A stretch of DNA of 64,000 nucleotides from Pelagicoccus sp. SDUM812003 (GTDB lineage Bacteria > Verrucomicrobiota > Verrucomicrobiia > Opitutales > Opitutaceae). Every line of letters starts with the position of its first letter. The stretch's first letter is position 1. Positions 16,946 to 25,412 of this stretch are shown here, piece after piece. Below the pieces are notes generated by a model, which had not been told where the DNA came from, did no database searches, and saw nothing but the letters and a program-made list of their open reading frames with translations. The DNA is taken from contig NZ_JARXHY010000011.1 in assembly GCF_031127815.1 (NCBI RefSeq), positions 142,137 to 206,136 on the forward strand, read 5' to 3'. The position numbers and the translations under genes are program-made.

Positions 16946-18439
16946 GTGAGCCTTATATTGTCGATCGATCAGGGAACTACAAGTTCGCGAGCAATCCTTT
17001 TTGATTCCAAGGCCCGGATCGTGGCTTCGGATCAATACGAGTTCGAGCAGATATTTCCCAGAGCCGGTTGGGTCGAACACGACGCGGAAGCCATTTGGCA
17101 ATGCCAGTGGCGGGCCATTCAAGGCGCGCTGGACAAGGCGGCCGTGGATTGGACCGACGTGCGAGCGATCGGCATAACGAACCAGCGCGAGACGGTGGTG
17201 GCTTGGCACGCCCGGACGGGAAAGCCGATCGGAAACGCCATCGTCTGGCAGGATCGCCGCACGGCGGAGTACTGCCAGTCGCTTCGCAGATCGGGTAGGG
17301 AAGAATGGATACAGAAACGAACGGGACTGCTTCTCGATCCCTATTTTTCCGCGTCCAAGATGCGTTGGATCTTGCGAAACCGAGAGGAGGCTCGAGAGCT
17401 GGCCGCCCAGGGACAGCTCCGATTTGGCACCATCGATTCCTGGTTGGTCTGGAAGTTGAGCGCGGGTCGCTCCCACATCACCGACGTCTCCAACGCTAGC
17501 CGTACCCAGTTGATGGATATGGAGAAGTGCGATTGGGACGAGACTCTGCTGGAACTCTTCGAGGTGCCCAGCTCAACCTTGCCCACCATTGTGGATTCCA
17601 GTGGCGAACTGGCTCGGACCGATGCGGGGTTGACGAATCGGGAGATACCCATCTCTGGCATCGCGGGCGATCAGCAAGCGGCCCTTTTCGGGCAATTGTG
17701 CTTCCAGCCCGGCATGGTCAAGAGCACCTATGGGACGGGTTGCTTCATATTGATGAATGTGGGCGAGTCGCCTGCTCGCTCGGAGAACCGGCTGCTGAGC
17801 ACGGTGGCTTGGAGAGTGAATGGAAAAACTGAATACGCGCTAGAAGGCAGCGTATTCGTGGGCGGCGCGGCGGTGCAATGGCTGCGCGACCAGCTGAAGG
17901 TCATTTCCTCCGCCTCCGAGGTGGAGGATCTGGCTCGGCAGGTCGAGGATTCGGAGGGAGTGGTGGTGGTGCCAGCGTTTACCGGCTTAGGCGCCCCGTA
18001 TTGGGACCCGTTTGCTCGCGGCTCCATCATGGGGCTGACTCGAGGCAGCAGCGTGGCCCATATCGCTCGGGCGACGCTGGACGGCATCGCCAATCAAGTC
18101 ACCGACGTGATTCTCGCCATGGCTGAGGACAGCGGCCGCGAACTGCGGGAACTGAGGGCGGACGGCGGAGCGTCAGCCAATGGCCTGTTGATGCAAATAC
18201 AGGCCGATGTGACGAATGTGGAAGTGAATTGTCCTAAGATTTTGGAGACGACCGCTATGGGCGCGGCATTTCTCGCTGGATTGGCGGTCGGATTCTGGCC
18301 GGACCGTTCAGCCCTTGAGAGTCTGGTGGAGCCGGATCGTGTGTATCATCCGCGCATGGATGCCCCGGCTCGCAGCGAACGCATGCGGCTTTGGCGGCAG
18401 GCGGTGGAGCGCTGCTGCGAGTGGGAAGCGAAGGAGTGA
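16946..18439 (+). CDS. glpK: Glycerol kinase
   Basis: This FGGY-family kinase phosphorylates glycerol to glycerol-3-phosphate. At 497 residues it is the usual length. I chose GTG 16946 because AGGAG lies six bases upstream; a TTG two codons earlier is also open. The N-terminal phosphate-binding loop is SIDQGTTSSRA, followed by GWVEHD, TNQRETVV and VWQDRRT. The second half has ISGIAGDQQAALFGQ, TYGTGCF and GGASANGLLMQ. No glpF or glpD lies nearby. Its product could feed PlsY-dependent phospholipid synthesis encoded at 36 kb. Confidence 0.95.
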   Translation: MSLILSIDQGTTSSRAILFDSKARIVASDQYEFEQIFPRAGWVEHDAEAIWQCQWRAIQGALDKAAVDWTDVRAIGITNQRETVVAWHARTGKPIGNAIVWQDRRTAEYCQSLRRSGREEWIQKRTGLLLDPYFSASKMRWILRNREEARELAAQGQLRFGTIDSWLVWKLSAGRSHITDVSNASRTQLMDMEKCDWDETLLELFEVPSSTLPTIVDSSGELARTDAGLTNREIPISGIAGDQQAALFGQLCFQPGMVKSTYGTGCFILMNVGESPARSENRLLSTVAWRVNGKTEYALEGSVFVGGAAVQWLRDQLKVISSASEVEDLARQVEDSEGVVVVPAFTGLGAPYWDPFARGSIMGLTRGSSVAHIARATLDGIANQVTDVILAMAEDSGRELRELRADGGASANGLLMQIQADVTNVEVNCPKILETTAMGAAFLAGLAVGFWPDRSALESLVEPDRVYHPRMDAPARSERMRLWRQAVERCCEWEAKE

Positions 18440-18546
18440 GCGGTGGAGTCGGTCAGCTCCTGCCGAGGGCGAAGCTTGGGGTTGGGAATCGCCGGTGAGG
18501 GCAGGTTTCCCGAATCCCGGAATCGGTCGGGCTGGCGAGCCCGAGG

Positions 18547-19317
18547 CTACTCCTGGTCGTCCAGAGATTTGGCTCTCACGAGGCTGGAGCGGTAGTGTAC
18601 GACGATCGACTTGTTCGGCTCCAGGTTGGCGCCGGTGCTGCCTTTGCCTTTGTACTCGCAGCGTTTGAGCAAATAGCGCATGGCCTCCAGACGGGCGGTT
18701 CGCTTGTCGTTTCCGTTTACGATGACCCAGGGGCTTTTTCTGCTGTGGGTGCGCTCGAACATCTGCTCCTTGTAGTGCGTGAAATCGTCCCATCGCTCCT
18801 GAGCCAAGGCGTCCACGGTGCTGAGTTTCCATTGCTTGAGCACGTCCGCCTTGCGGGCTTCGAAGCGCTCCTTTTGCACCTGCCGCTTGATGGAGAACCA
18901 GAATTTCACGATCTCGATGCCATCGTCGATGAGCATCTTCTCGATGAGCGGCGTCTGTTTCATGAAGGCCTCGTACTGCTGCTTGGAGCAGAAGCCCATC
19001 ACTGGCTCCACCACGGCTCGATTGTACCAGCTGCGGTCGAAGAAGATGATTTCGCCCGGATTGGGCAGGCCACGAAAGTAGCGCTGGTAGAACCACTGCC
19101 CTTGCTCCATCTCTGTCGGCTTGGGCAGGGCGATGATGCGGTAGCTGCGCGGATTGAGGTGTCGGGCGAAGCGTCGAATGGCGCCGCCTTTTCCTGCGGC
19201 GTCTCGCCCTTCGAAGATCACTAGAAGGCGCCTGCCGGCGCTGTTTATGTCTTGTTGAAGGAGCACGAGCTCGCGCTGCAGATTGGACAGTTCCTGGTCG
19301 TCGCGGTTGGGAGGCAT
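18547..19317 (-). CDS. Polyphosphate kinase 2 family protein
   Basis: PPK2 enzymes move phosphate between polyphosphate and nucleotides. The 256-residue protein has Walker A GRDAAGKGG at 37-45, Walker B in EIIFFDRSWYNRAVVEPVMG, and the lid region RKSPWVIVNGNDKRTARLEA. This is a single-domain PPK2. The FEGRDAAGKGG/DRSWYNR pattern is shared across PPK2 classes, so preference for ADP, AMP or GDP cannot be read by eye. It faces the divergent slyD gene. Confidence 0.92.
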   Translation of the reverse strand: MPPNRDDQELSNLQRELVLLQQDINSAGRRLLVIFEGRDAAGKGGAIRRFARHLNPRSYRIIALPKPTEMEQGQWFYQRYFRGLPNPGEIIFFDRSWYNRAVVEPVMGFCSKQQYEAFMKQTPLIEKMLIDDGIEIVKFWFSIKRQVQKERFEARKADVLKQWKLSTVDALAQERWDDFTHYKEQMFERTHSRKSPWVIVNGNDKRTARLEAMRYLLKRCEYKGKGSTGANLEPNKSIVVHYRSSLVRAKSLDDQE

Positions 19318-19448
19318 AGTCGGATTGTTTGGGGGATGAGGACAGTGTTAATTGCGGATTGGTTCAACACTCTTGCGGCGGCGTTTGAAAAAAAACGGTG
19401 GCGGCATTGTGTTTGCAATGCCGGCTCCGGGGCGCATGGTGCGGGGTC

Positions 19449-19955
19449 ATGTCGACACAACAAGTCATCAGCTTCAACTATACGTTGCGCAACAAAGCGG
19501 GCGAAATCCTTGATCAGTCCCCGGATGGGCGCCCTCTCGAGTTTCTCTCCGGAGCGGGCTTTCTGATCGAAGGCCTTGAGGAGAACCTGCTGGAAATGAA
19601 CGCGGGGGATAAGGGAGAGGTGCTCGTGCGACCGGAAAAGGGGTATGGTTTTCGAGACGAGGCCCAGATCGACGTGGTTTCGCTTTCTCAGCTGCCAGTG
19701 GACGAGGTCAAGGTAGGCGACTACTTCCAGGCTGGTCCGGATCGCCACGCTCCGGTGGTGCGTGTGGTGAAGGTCGAAGGGGAGAACGTCACCCTCGACG
19801 CCAATCATCCGCTCGCTGGCGAGGATCTGTTTTTCACCGTGGACGTGGTTTCCAAGCGCGAAGCCAGCGAAGAGGAGCTCGCCCATGGGCATGCCCACAG
19901 TTCCGAAGGCTGCTGCGGAGGCGGCGGCGGTGGCGGTTGCGGCTGCAACCACTAG
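19449..19955 (+). CDS. slyD: SlyD-type FKBP peptidyl-prolyl isomerase with metal-binding tail
   Basis: The 168-residue protein matches SlyD: FNYTLRNKAGEILDQS opens the FKBP domain, GAGFLIEGLEENLLEM follows, the insert-in-flap chaperone domain lies around 70-130, and LDANHPLAGEDLFFTVDVV closes it. The tail is rich in His, Cys and Gly (HGHAHSSEGCCGGGG) and ends in CGCNH, a nickel/zinc-binding feature of SlyD. The start at ATG 19449 follows an inverted repeat. A strong terminator follows the stop. Confidence 0.93.
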   Translation: MSTQQVISFNYTLRNKAGEILDQSPDGRPLEFLSGAGFLIEGLEENLLEMNAGDKGEVLVRPEKGYGFRDEAQIDVVSLSQLPVDEVKVGDYFQAGPDRHAPVVRVVKVEGENVTLDANHPLAGEDLFFTVDVVSKREASEEELAHGHAHSSEGCCGGGGGGGCGCNH

Positions 19956-19973
19956 GAGACACGCTTTTTCACG

Positions 19974-20005
19974 AAAGGCCGACGCTGCCAGCGTCGGCCT
20001 TTTTT
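19974..20005 (+). terminator. Rho-independent terminator after slyD
   Basis: The arms AAGGCCGACGC and GCGTCGGCCTT (within 19974-20002) pair perfectly around a 5-base loop and run into TTTTTT. It sits 18 bp after slyD. The minus-strand side has a weaker T-run but may also serve the convergent FKBP gene. Confidence 0.88.
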
Positions 20006-20033
20006 CGTTTGGAATGGCTTCGCCTCGGCTCGT

Positions 20034-20570
20034 CTACTTGAAGTCGAGCAGTTCGACGTCGAACACCAGAACGGAGTTCGATGGAATGGGGCCCATGCTG
20101 CGGGCTCCGTAGCCGAGCTTCGAGGGAATGATGAGGGTGCGTTTCTCGCCCTTTTTCATATCAAGGAAGGCTTCGTCCCATCCTTTGATGACGCGGCCCA
20201 TGCCCACTTGGAACGAGAAGGGGCTGCCGCGCTCGATGGAGCTGTCGAAGGTCTCGCCGTTGAGGAGGGTGCCGTGGTAGTGCGCGGTGACCATGTCTCC
20301 TTTTTCAGGCGTCTCTTCGCCTTCGCCCTCTTCGGTGACGATGTAGTAGAGGCCGGAATCGGTGCGCTCGGCCTTCGGGTAGAGCTTGGCGATCTCCTCC
20401 TGCTGGTACTGGTCGGCGAATTTTGGATCTTTGCTCTCCAGGTAGCTCAAGCGGCTGTCCAGGTCGTCCAATCGCTGGTCGACGTCGGAGTCGGTTTTTG
20501 AACAAGCGGTAAAAAAGGCGGCCAGTCCGCAGAGGGCGGCTGAAAAAACGTGTTTCACGATAATCTGCAT
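20034..20570 (-). CDS. FKBP-type peptidyl-prolyl isomerase lipoprotein
   Basis: The 178-residue protein starts at ATG 20570. Its N-terminus is a lipoprotein signal (FSAALCGLAAFFTAC, lipobox FTAC with the Cys as lipid site). A coiled coil (DVDQRLDDLDSRLSYLES) precedes the FKBP domain, which shows GDMVTAHYHGTLLNGETFDSS, VIKGWDEAFLDMKKGEKRTL and GYGARSMGPIPSNSVLVFDVELL. This is the MIP/FkpA layout, so it should fold proteins in the periplasm. It is divergent from the YgjP-like gene, with 67 bp between starts. Confidence 0.92.
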   Translation of the reverse strand: MQIIVKHVFSAALCGLAAFFTACSKTDSDVDQRLDDLDSRLSYLESKDPKFADQYQQEEIAKLYPKAERTDSGLYYIVTEEGEGEETPEKGDMVTAHYHGTLLNGETFDSSIERGSPFSFQVGMGRVIKGWDEAFLDMKKGEKRTLIIPSKLGYGARSMGPIPSNSVLVFDVELLDFK

Positions 20571-20637
20571 TTGATTTTGAAAGGTTGAGGGATTGAATGG
20601 CGACCGTATCCGAAATCCTCGGACCGTCTCAAGCAAT

Positions 20638-21363
20638 ATGTCACGCACGCCTGCCGCAGAGGCTTTCTACCAAACGGCTCCCCTGAGGGAGGAAGATGTT
20701 GTTTTCAAACGTCATGCTCGGGCGCGTCGCTACCTTGCTCGAATCGATAGTGACGGCGAGATAGCTCTCACGGTTCCCTCTGGGGGGAATAAACGCTCCG
20801 CCTTGGTGTTCGCCAACATGCATCGCGACTGGCTGCGCGAGGAGCAGCGCAAGGCTTTGAGCACGCGTGAAGTTACCCAGCGAAAGGCGGGCCTGCGCTT
20901 TGGCGACAGCATCATGTGGCGCGGGAAGCTGACTCCGATCGTTCTGGAGAAGGATTTGGGGCGTCCGGTGCTCTGCCTGGCGAGGGAGCGCGTCTACATC
21001 GCTGACGAAGCGATGGACCTGACGAGACCGTTGAAAGAGTACCTGAAGGAGAAGGCCAAGAAGGAGTTGACGCGACGCGTCGGCGAGCTGGCGGAACGAT
21101 ACGCGGTCAAGGTGGCCAAGGTCTCGATTCGCGATCCCAAGACCCGCTGGGGCTCGTGCTCGAACAGTCGCACCATCTCGCTCAGCTGGCGGCTGCTGCT
21201 GACGCCTCTGGCGACGCGGGACTACGTGATCATCCACGAGTTGATGCATTTGAAGCGCTTCGATCACTCGCCAGCCTTCTGGCGCTTGGTGGAAAAGGCG
21301 TGTCCCAATTTCCGAACGCACGAGCGCTGGCTGGACGAGAATCAGTCAGAGCTCACTTGGTGA
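20638..21363 (+). CDS. YgjP-like (DUF45/M48-like) metallopeptidase-fold protein
   Basis: The 241-residue protein has the DUF45 pattern: WGSCSNSRTISLSWRLLL followed by VIIHELMHLKRFDHSPAFW. The HELMH is a HExxH zinc site and the downstream His is the likely third ligand. Start ATG 20638 was chosen from the open frame; an earlier in-frame start is possible. Family members resemble archaemetzincin/WLM-type peptidases, and E. coli YgjP is one. The substrate is unknown. Confidence 0.88.
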   Translation: MSRTPAAEAFYQTAPLREEDVVFKRHARARRYLARIDSDGEIALTVPSGGNKRSALVFANMHRDWLREEQRKALSTREVTQRKAGLRFGDSIMWRGKLTPIVLEKDLGRPVLCLARERVYIADEAMDLTRPLKEYLKEKAKKELTRRVGELAERYAVKVAKVSIRDPKTRWGSCSNSRTISLSWRLLLTPLATRDYVIIHELMHLKRFDHSPAFWRLVEKACPNFRTHERWLDENQSELTW

Positions 21364-21436
21364 GCGCTTCTGCAGGAGCAGAGGCCTGATGGCGGATCTG
21401 GCGTTTCGGCTGACCTGAAAGAGCGGGCAAAAGGAA

Positions 21437-21479
21437 AGCTCCGCTGCAGGCCTCGTGTTTGGGCGCCTGCGACGGAGCT
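21437..21479 (-). terminator. Hairpin terminator between YgjP-like and small orphan genes
   Basis: Arms 21437-21451 and 21465-21479 pair over 15 bases with one two-base mismatch. On the minus strand the hairpin is followed by TTTCCTTTT, so it fits the end of the small orphan gene; it may act in both directions. Confidence 0.6.
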
Positions 21480-21531
21480 CGGGTAAGAATTGAGTTCGGA
21501 TTGACTGTATTCGCTAAGTAATTACGTCCTG

Positions 21532-21768
21532 TTACATAGTGCAGGTTTCACAATCCGACATCAGTAGCAAATATTCATCTAGGCTAACCATCGCCTCTGA
21601 GACTACGCGTGGCATGTAGTCTCCGCGGTGCAGGCGTCGCTTCGCGTGCAGAATGATGTCAAGAATTGGATCCATGCTGACGTGCTCGTAGCGAGGATCG
21701 TCTAGTTGGACCTTAATGTAGGTCTCTAGATCTCTCAATGTGAGTTGCGTGTCGATGCACAGTGTCAT
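21532..21768 (-). CDS. Small orphan protein with perfect ribosome-binding site
   Basis: The 78-residue protein starts at ATG 21768, preceded by AGGAGG five bases upstream, far stronger than most sites in this window. It is acidic and soluble with no signal peptide. Two amphipathic helical stretches are visible (LTLRDLETYIKVQLDD and MDPILDIILHAKRRL) and the tail is SDCETCTM with a CxxC. The internal HRGDYMPRVVSEAM is not a motif I know. A plausible promoter lies at 21821-21849 and a hairpin follows the stop, so it looks like a monocistronic, well-expressed gene. Function unknown. Confidence 0.75.
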   Translation of the reverse strand: MTLCIDTQLTLRDLETYIKVQLDDPRYEHVSMDPILDIILHAKRRLHRGDYMPRVVSEAMVSLDEYLLLMSDCETCTM

Positions 21769-22099
21769 GGTTCCTCCTATCTTGATTTTGGTGTGGGAAG
21801 CCTCTTGCTTCGCTGCCCTTAATATCGTCCAAGAAAACGATCTTGTTAAGGCCTTGGACAGTGAAAGAAGCGTCAAGTTCTGTTTGTATCCAGATCCCAC
21901 GACCGCTCTTACAATCCTTTTACGAGAAAACGGCCTGTATTGGTTTCCTCGGCACCTGGATTTGCGAAAAGTCTGTGAAGAGCCCTGCTCCTAGGCTGCG
22001 CCATGGGCGCCGAATCGATCCTGAGGCGTTTTGGAAACGGTCTTTAGGATAAACGTTCGAGGTAGCCTCAGCGACTGCGCGGAGTAGAGGGCGGATGGA
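21769..22099. other. Gene-free region upstream of the small orphan
   Basis: These 331 bp lie between the orphan start and the esterase stop, both on the minus strand. The orphan-proximal 80 bp hold a candidate promoter. The remainder shows no gene or repeat that I can support. Confidence 0.5.
21821..21849 (-). promoter_or_regulatory. Candidate sigma-70-type promoter of the small orphan
   Basis: On the minus strand, TTAACA (five of six matches to the -35 consensus) is followed after exactly 17 bases by GATATT (four of six at -10). The predicted leader would be roughly 45 bases long and end at the AGGAGG site. Spacing and position are good; the -10 box is mediocre. Confidence 0.42.
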
Positions 22100-22873
22100 C
22101 TAGTTCAAGAGGCCTTGGGCGTCTAGCCACCTGGCGCAGCGATCGGTCCAGTCGTTTACGGGGCCTTTGCCGAGTCCGAACGCGAAGCCATGTCCGCCGT
22201 TCTGGTAAAGGTGCAGCTCCACTGGCTGGCCTGCCCCAAGCACGCTTTGATAGACGGATATGGCGTTTCCGGGAGGGGTGCGTTGATCGTCGCTCGCGGC
22301 GAAGACGATGGTGGGCGAAGCGTTTTGGGGAAACGCGTTCTGAAGGTCGATGTCATCGATGACTGGATACAGGACGACGAGAAAGTCCGGACACGTCTTA
22401 TCGTTCGCGTTCGAGACCGTGTTGAGGAGAAGGTGTCCGCCAGCGGAAAAGCCCATCACGCCGAACTGGTCGGGCTGGATGCCAAAATCGTCGCTTCGGT
22501 GGCGGATCACTTCGATGGCTCGCGATGCGTCCTGAAGCGCTTCGTCTGGATCGAGCCGATACTTGAGCACGAAGGCGGTTATCCCGAGAGTGTTGAGCCA
22601 ACTCGCGATGTGGTGCCCTTCCTTGTAGATGGTCACGTGGTGATAGCCACCGCCAGGGATGACGAGGACGGCGGTGCCGTTTGAAAGCTCTTGGGGCGGC
22701 GCGTGTAGCGTGAGCGAAGGCTGGAAGACGCGCTGGTAGCGCTCGTTGACGAGGAGCTCCTGGTTGGCTCGGTTCTCTGTCCCGGGCGCTGGGCCATCCC
22801 AGATGGGGAACTCGTTTTGAGCTAGGCAGAGGCGAGCGATCGCGAAGAAGGAGAGGAAGAGTAGGGAGCGCAT
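22100..22873 (-). CDS. Exported alpha/beta-hydrolase esterase (acetyl-xylan-esterase-like)
   Basis: The 257-residue protein has a signal peptide (LLFLSFFAIARLCLAQ). It resembles secreted carbohydrate esterases: the oxyanion region is VIPGGGYHHV, the nucleophile elbow is GFSAGGH, the likely acid Asp lies in FAASDDQRTPP and the catalytic His in NGGHGFAFG. Enzymes like this often remove acetyl or other acyl groups from polysaccharides. The GH27 gene 1 kb away supports a carbohydrate role. The substrate is inferred, the fold is clear. Confidence 0.85.
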   Translation of the reverse strand: MRSLLFLSFFAIARLCLAQNEFPIWDGPAPGTENRANQELLVNERYQRVFQPSLTLHAPPQELSNGTAVLVIPGGGYHHVTIYKEGHHIASWLNTLGITAFVLKYRLDPDEALQDASRAIEVIRHRSDDFGIQPDQFGVMGFSAGGHLLLNTVSNANDKTCPDFLVVLYPVIDDIDLQNAFPQNASPTIVFAASDDQRTPPGNAISVYQSVLGAGQPVELHLYQNGGHGFAFGLGKGPVNDWTDRCARWLDAQGLLN

Positions 22874-22919
22874 TGATGTCGGGAGTAAATGAATACGGAT
22901 GAGGTCTTCTTTTTCGGGG

Positions 22920-23099
22920 CTATTCCGGGTCGGCCTGCAAGTCGAGCTGATGCTGTTGCCATGTAGCGATGACGCGGATAGGGCGACAGCAGACCTCGCA
23001 ATCGGTGACGAACTCGATGGGTTCGTCGCTCTCAGGCGGCTCTTCGATGGTGATGGACTGCCAGCAATAGGGGCAGGTGATCTGTGGTGGCTCGATCAT
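22920..23099 (-). CDS. CPXCG-motif cysteine-rich small protein
   Basis: The 59-residue protein begins at ATG 23099. It has an N-terminal CPYC and a second Cys pair in DCEVCCRP, followed by RVIATW, the pattern of the CPXCG cysteine-rich family (a small zinc ribbon). In most members the first pair is followed by Gly (CPYCG); here it is CPYCW. It sits 15 bp downstream of the MOSC gene on the same strand, so the two are probably co-transcribed. Function unknown. Confidence 0.85.
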   Translation of the reverse strand: MIEPPQITCPYCWQSITIEEPPESDEPIEFVTDCEVCCRPIRVIATWQQHQLDLQADPE

Positions 23100-23114
23100 T
23101 TTCTTGGTGGGGTG

Positions 23115-23681
23115 TTAGCATTTTACGATGGTGTCGGTGAGCGTTGCCGATCCGGCTTCGACAACTCGGGCGAGAACGCCCCGGAGGCGGTGCGGCTTGT
23201 TGCGTGGGAGGTTGATCCATTTCAGGGAATCGCTTCCGTAGCGTTCGTTCCATTTGGAGCAAGCGGTGTTGAAGACGTCGGAAACTTCGAGCGCTGCGGT
23301 TCCGATGCGGAGCCTCTGCCCGATGGGAAGATTCGTTTCTGAAAAATCGAGATCGGTGATGATGTTGTCGCCCGGGTAGATCGGATTTTGCGGGTCGCGT
23401 TGCACCAGCTGAAGAATCCGAGAGCCCAGCAGGCACACTTGGATGCGCGGATCCGGTTTTCCGTCGTCGGTATACATCCAAGTCTTGCGTATCCAACGAT
23501 CGCCTACGACCCCCTGTTCGGGGTCGAACTCCATACGATCCACGTAGCGCCGCTCGCCTTCTGCTGGACGCACGCAGAGGGTGATGATGGGTGCGTGGTT
23601 CTTCGGGGCGTCGAGAACCCATTCGCGACGAGCGTCGAGAAAGTCCAGGCTGGCAAAGGAGGGCTGGGCGCTTTGCTTCAT
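23115..23681 (-). CDS. MOSC-domain protein
   Basis: The 188-residue protein starts at ATG 23681; a TTG 11 codons upstream is also open. The MOSC-like features are GVVGDRW in the first half, PGDNIITDLDFSE and PIGQRLRIG, then the motif with Cys near CSKWNERYG and the final RGVLARVVEAG. MOSC proteins bind molybdenum cofactor or carry sulfur to it (YiiM, MOSC of Moco sulfurases). No Moco genes are adjacent. The family is clear; the partner is unknown. Confidence 0.87.
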   Translation of the reverse strand: MKQSAQPSFASLDFLDARREWVLDAPKNHAPIITLCVRPAEGERRYVDRMEFDPEQGVVGDRWIRKTWMYTDDGKPDPRIQVCLLGSRILQLVQRDPQNPIYPGDNIITDLDFSETNLPIGQRLRIGTAALEVSDVFNTACSKWNERYGSDSLKWINLPRNKPHRLRGVLARVVEAGSATLTDTIVKC

Positions 23682-23756
23682 TCTGCTTGGCTTCCTAGCA
23701 AACTGGAGAGCCAATTGCCAGCGGATAGCACGGCGGTTGCGCTTGTTCGGGTATGG

Positions 23757-23782
23757 AAAAGGCGCCGCGGGGGAGCGGCGCC
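23757..23782 (-). terminator. Rho-independent terminator of the GH27 gene
   Basis: Arms 23761-23768 and 23775-23782 (GGCGCCGC and its complement) pair perfectly with a 6-base loop. On the minus strand TTTT follows. It lies 28 bp beyond the stop of the alpha-galactosidase gene. Confidence 0.8.
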
Positions 23783-23810
23783 TGATCGCGTGAAACGTTT
23801 CGTTGGAAAG

Positions 23811-25043
23811 CTACTTGGTTTTTTCCAGGAAGCTCAAGCGGTAGAGCATGACGGCGTGCGGAGCGAGCATCTTGGAGACCTCCGCATGCTCGTCGGTGGT
23901 TCCGATATTCTGGGCGTCCCAGATGTCGCGAATCTCGTAGTTGGTATTCCAGGTGGAGAAGTGGTTTTGGAACTGTTCCCACTGCAGGCTGGTTTCGCGT
24001 GGTTCGTCGCTGGCGTTGAGCACGCACACCGCGAAGTCGTTGTTCTCGAGGTACTTGATCCAAATTTCCTTCTCGTCGTCCTGGTAGATGCGGGTGCCCT
24101 GCTTGCCGAGCGGATCCTGATTGATGGCGATGGCTTCGGCGTTGGTGAGGATGGCGGTCACTTCGGGCGTCATATCGCGCACGTCGTTTCCGGCGATGAG
24201 GGGAGCGGCCAGGATGCACCAGAGACTGAAGTGGGAACGGGATTCCTCCAAGCTGATGCCGTGATTGCCCACTTCCATCATGTCCGGATCGTTCCAGTGG
24301 CCGGGTCCGGCGTATTCCTCCAATCCCTTGAGACCGGGGTTGAGGCTCATCTGCAAATCGAGGATTTTCTTCCAGCCCATGGACCATTCCTGGGTGCAAT
24401 CGTAGCAGGAGATGATGTCGCCAGTCGTGCGCCAGAGGTGCCCCACGTCCTGCGCCCAGAGCCAGGGTTCGGCGGTGCCCCATTCGCACATGCTGAAGAC
24501 GACCGGGCGCCCCGCGGCGTAGAGGGCGTCGCGCATGGTGGTGTAGGCCTCCTTGGCGTTGCGTTCTCCGGTGTAGCACCAGTCGTACTTGAGATAGTCG
24601 ACGCCCCATTCGGCGTATTTGCGAGCGTCCTGGTACTCGTGTCCCATGTTGCCGGGGTAGCCTGCGCAGGTCTTGGATCCCGCATCCCCGTAGACGCCGA
24701 ATTTGAAGCCACGCTCGTGCAGGTAGTCGGCGAGGTGCTTGAGTCCGTTGGGGAACTTTTCGGGATCGGGCACGAGGTCGCCGTTTTCGTCGCGTTCCAT
24801 CATCATCCAGCCATCGTCGAGATTGATGTGAACGTAGCCCGCGTCGCGCATGCCGTTTTCGATCATGGCGTCGGCGACTCCGATGATGAGTTCTTCGTTG
24901 ATATTGGTGGCGAAGGTGTTCCATGAGTTCCAGCCCATGGGTGGAGTGAGGGCGAGGCCTTCGAACTTTTGGGCGAAGGAGCTTGAGGCGACGAAGAGCG
25001 CGAGCGCTGTCGTGAGCAGAGATTTGAACGACGAGGATTTCAT
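23811..25043 (-). CDS. Exported GH27 alpha-galactosidase
   Basis: The enzyme releases alpha-linked galactose from oligo- or polysaccharides. The 410-residue protein starts at ATG 25043 with a signal peptide (TTALALFVASSSFAQ). GH27 hallmarks are TPPMGWNSWNTF, NLDDGWM, the nucleophile Asp154 in YLKYDWC and the acid/base Asp209 in RTTGD, aligned with human GLA Asp170 and Asp231. WNDPDMM and INQDPLGKQG follow and a beta-sandwich C-terminus ends the chain. Its neighbours are an esterase and a sensor kinase with periplasmic propellers, so it probably serves polysaccharide use. Confidence 0.95.
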   Translation of the reverse strand: MKSSSFKSLLTTALALFVASSSFAQKFEGLALTPPMGWNSWNTFATNINEELIIGVADAMIENGMRDAGYVHINLDDGWMMMERDENGDLVPDPEKFPNGLKHLADYLHERGFKFGVYGDAGSKTCAGYPGNMGHEYQDARKYAEWGVDYLKYDWCYTGERNAKEAYTTMRDALYAAGRPVVFSMCEWGTAEPWLWAQDVGHLWRTTGDIISCYDCTQEWSMGWKKILDLQMSLNPGLKGLEEYAGPGHWNDPDMMEVGNHGISLEESRSHFSLWCILAAPLIAGNDVRDMTPEVTAILTNAEAIAINQDPLGKQGTRIYQDDEKEIWIKYLENNDFAVCVLNASDEPRETSLQWEQFQNHFSTWNTNYEIRDIWDAQNIGTTDEHAEVSKMLAPHAVMLYRLSFLEKTK

Positions 25044-25412
25044 AGGTGGTAGTCGGTTAAACGAGTGAGCTGCAGGGAAAGCGGAGGCCTGACCGGAGCG
25101 AACGTCCAACGATGGCAGTCGGCTTTCTGCGCTAGGGTAAATGTGGGCAGGAGCGTTTAAGAATCGCATCGCGAGGTCAACCGATAGTGGCGTCAGGCGG
25201 GGAAACTCGGTTTGTTTCCTCCCGAATCTAGGCTGTATCTACGCCATCGGTGACAAGGCGATGTTCGATATGTGATCAAAAGTCGCTTTGCGAGCTGACA
25301 CGTAGCAGAAAGCGCCGAAAAAACGCATCTTTGGCCCCTGCGGAGGCCGCGAGGGCGCTGCTTGTAGGCAAATGATTGATACGCCGACCGAGGACCTCGG
25401 TTCGAGCTACGT
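25044..25412. other. Gene-free region between GH27 and sensor kinase
   Basis: These 369 bp separate two minus-strand genes and should hold the GH27 promoter. I see two short inverted repeats: GGAAAC-N7-GTTTCC at 25201-25219, and CCGAGG-A-CCTCGG at 25388-25400. Neither is strong evidence of an operator. Confidence 0.45.

Noticed and set aside
18527..18544. Seven-base GC hairpin before the PPK2 stop
   Set aside because: No T-run on either side, so not a convincing terminator.
23388..24926. 512-residue plus-strand open frame
   Set aside because: Antisense to the GH27 and MOSC genes, with no motif of its own.
25388..25400. Palindrome CCGAGG-A-CCTCGG after the sensor kinase
   Set aside because: A one-base loop cannot form a hairpin, and there is no T-run, so it is not a terminator. 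A single copy is weak evidence of an operator.
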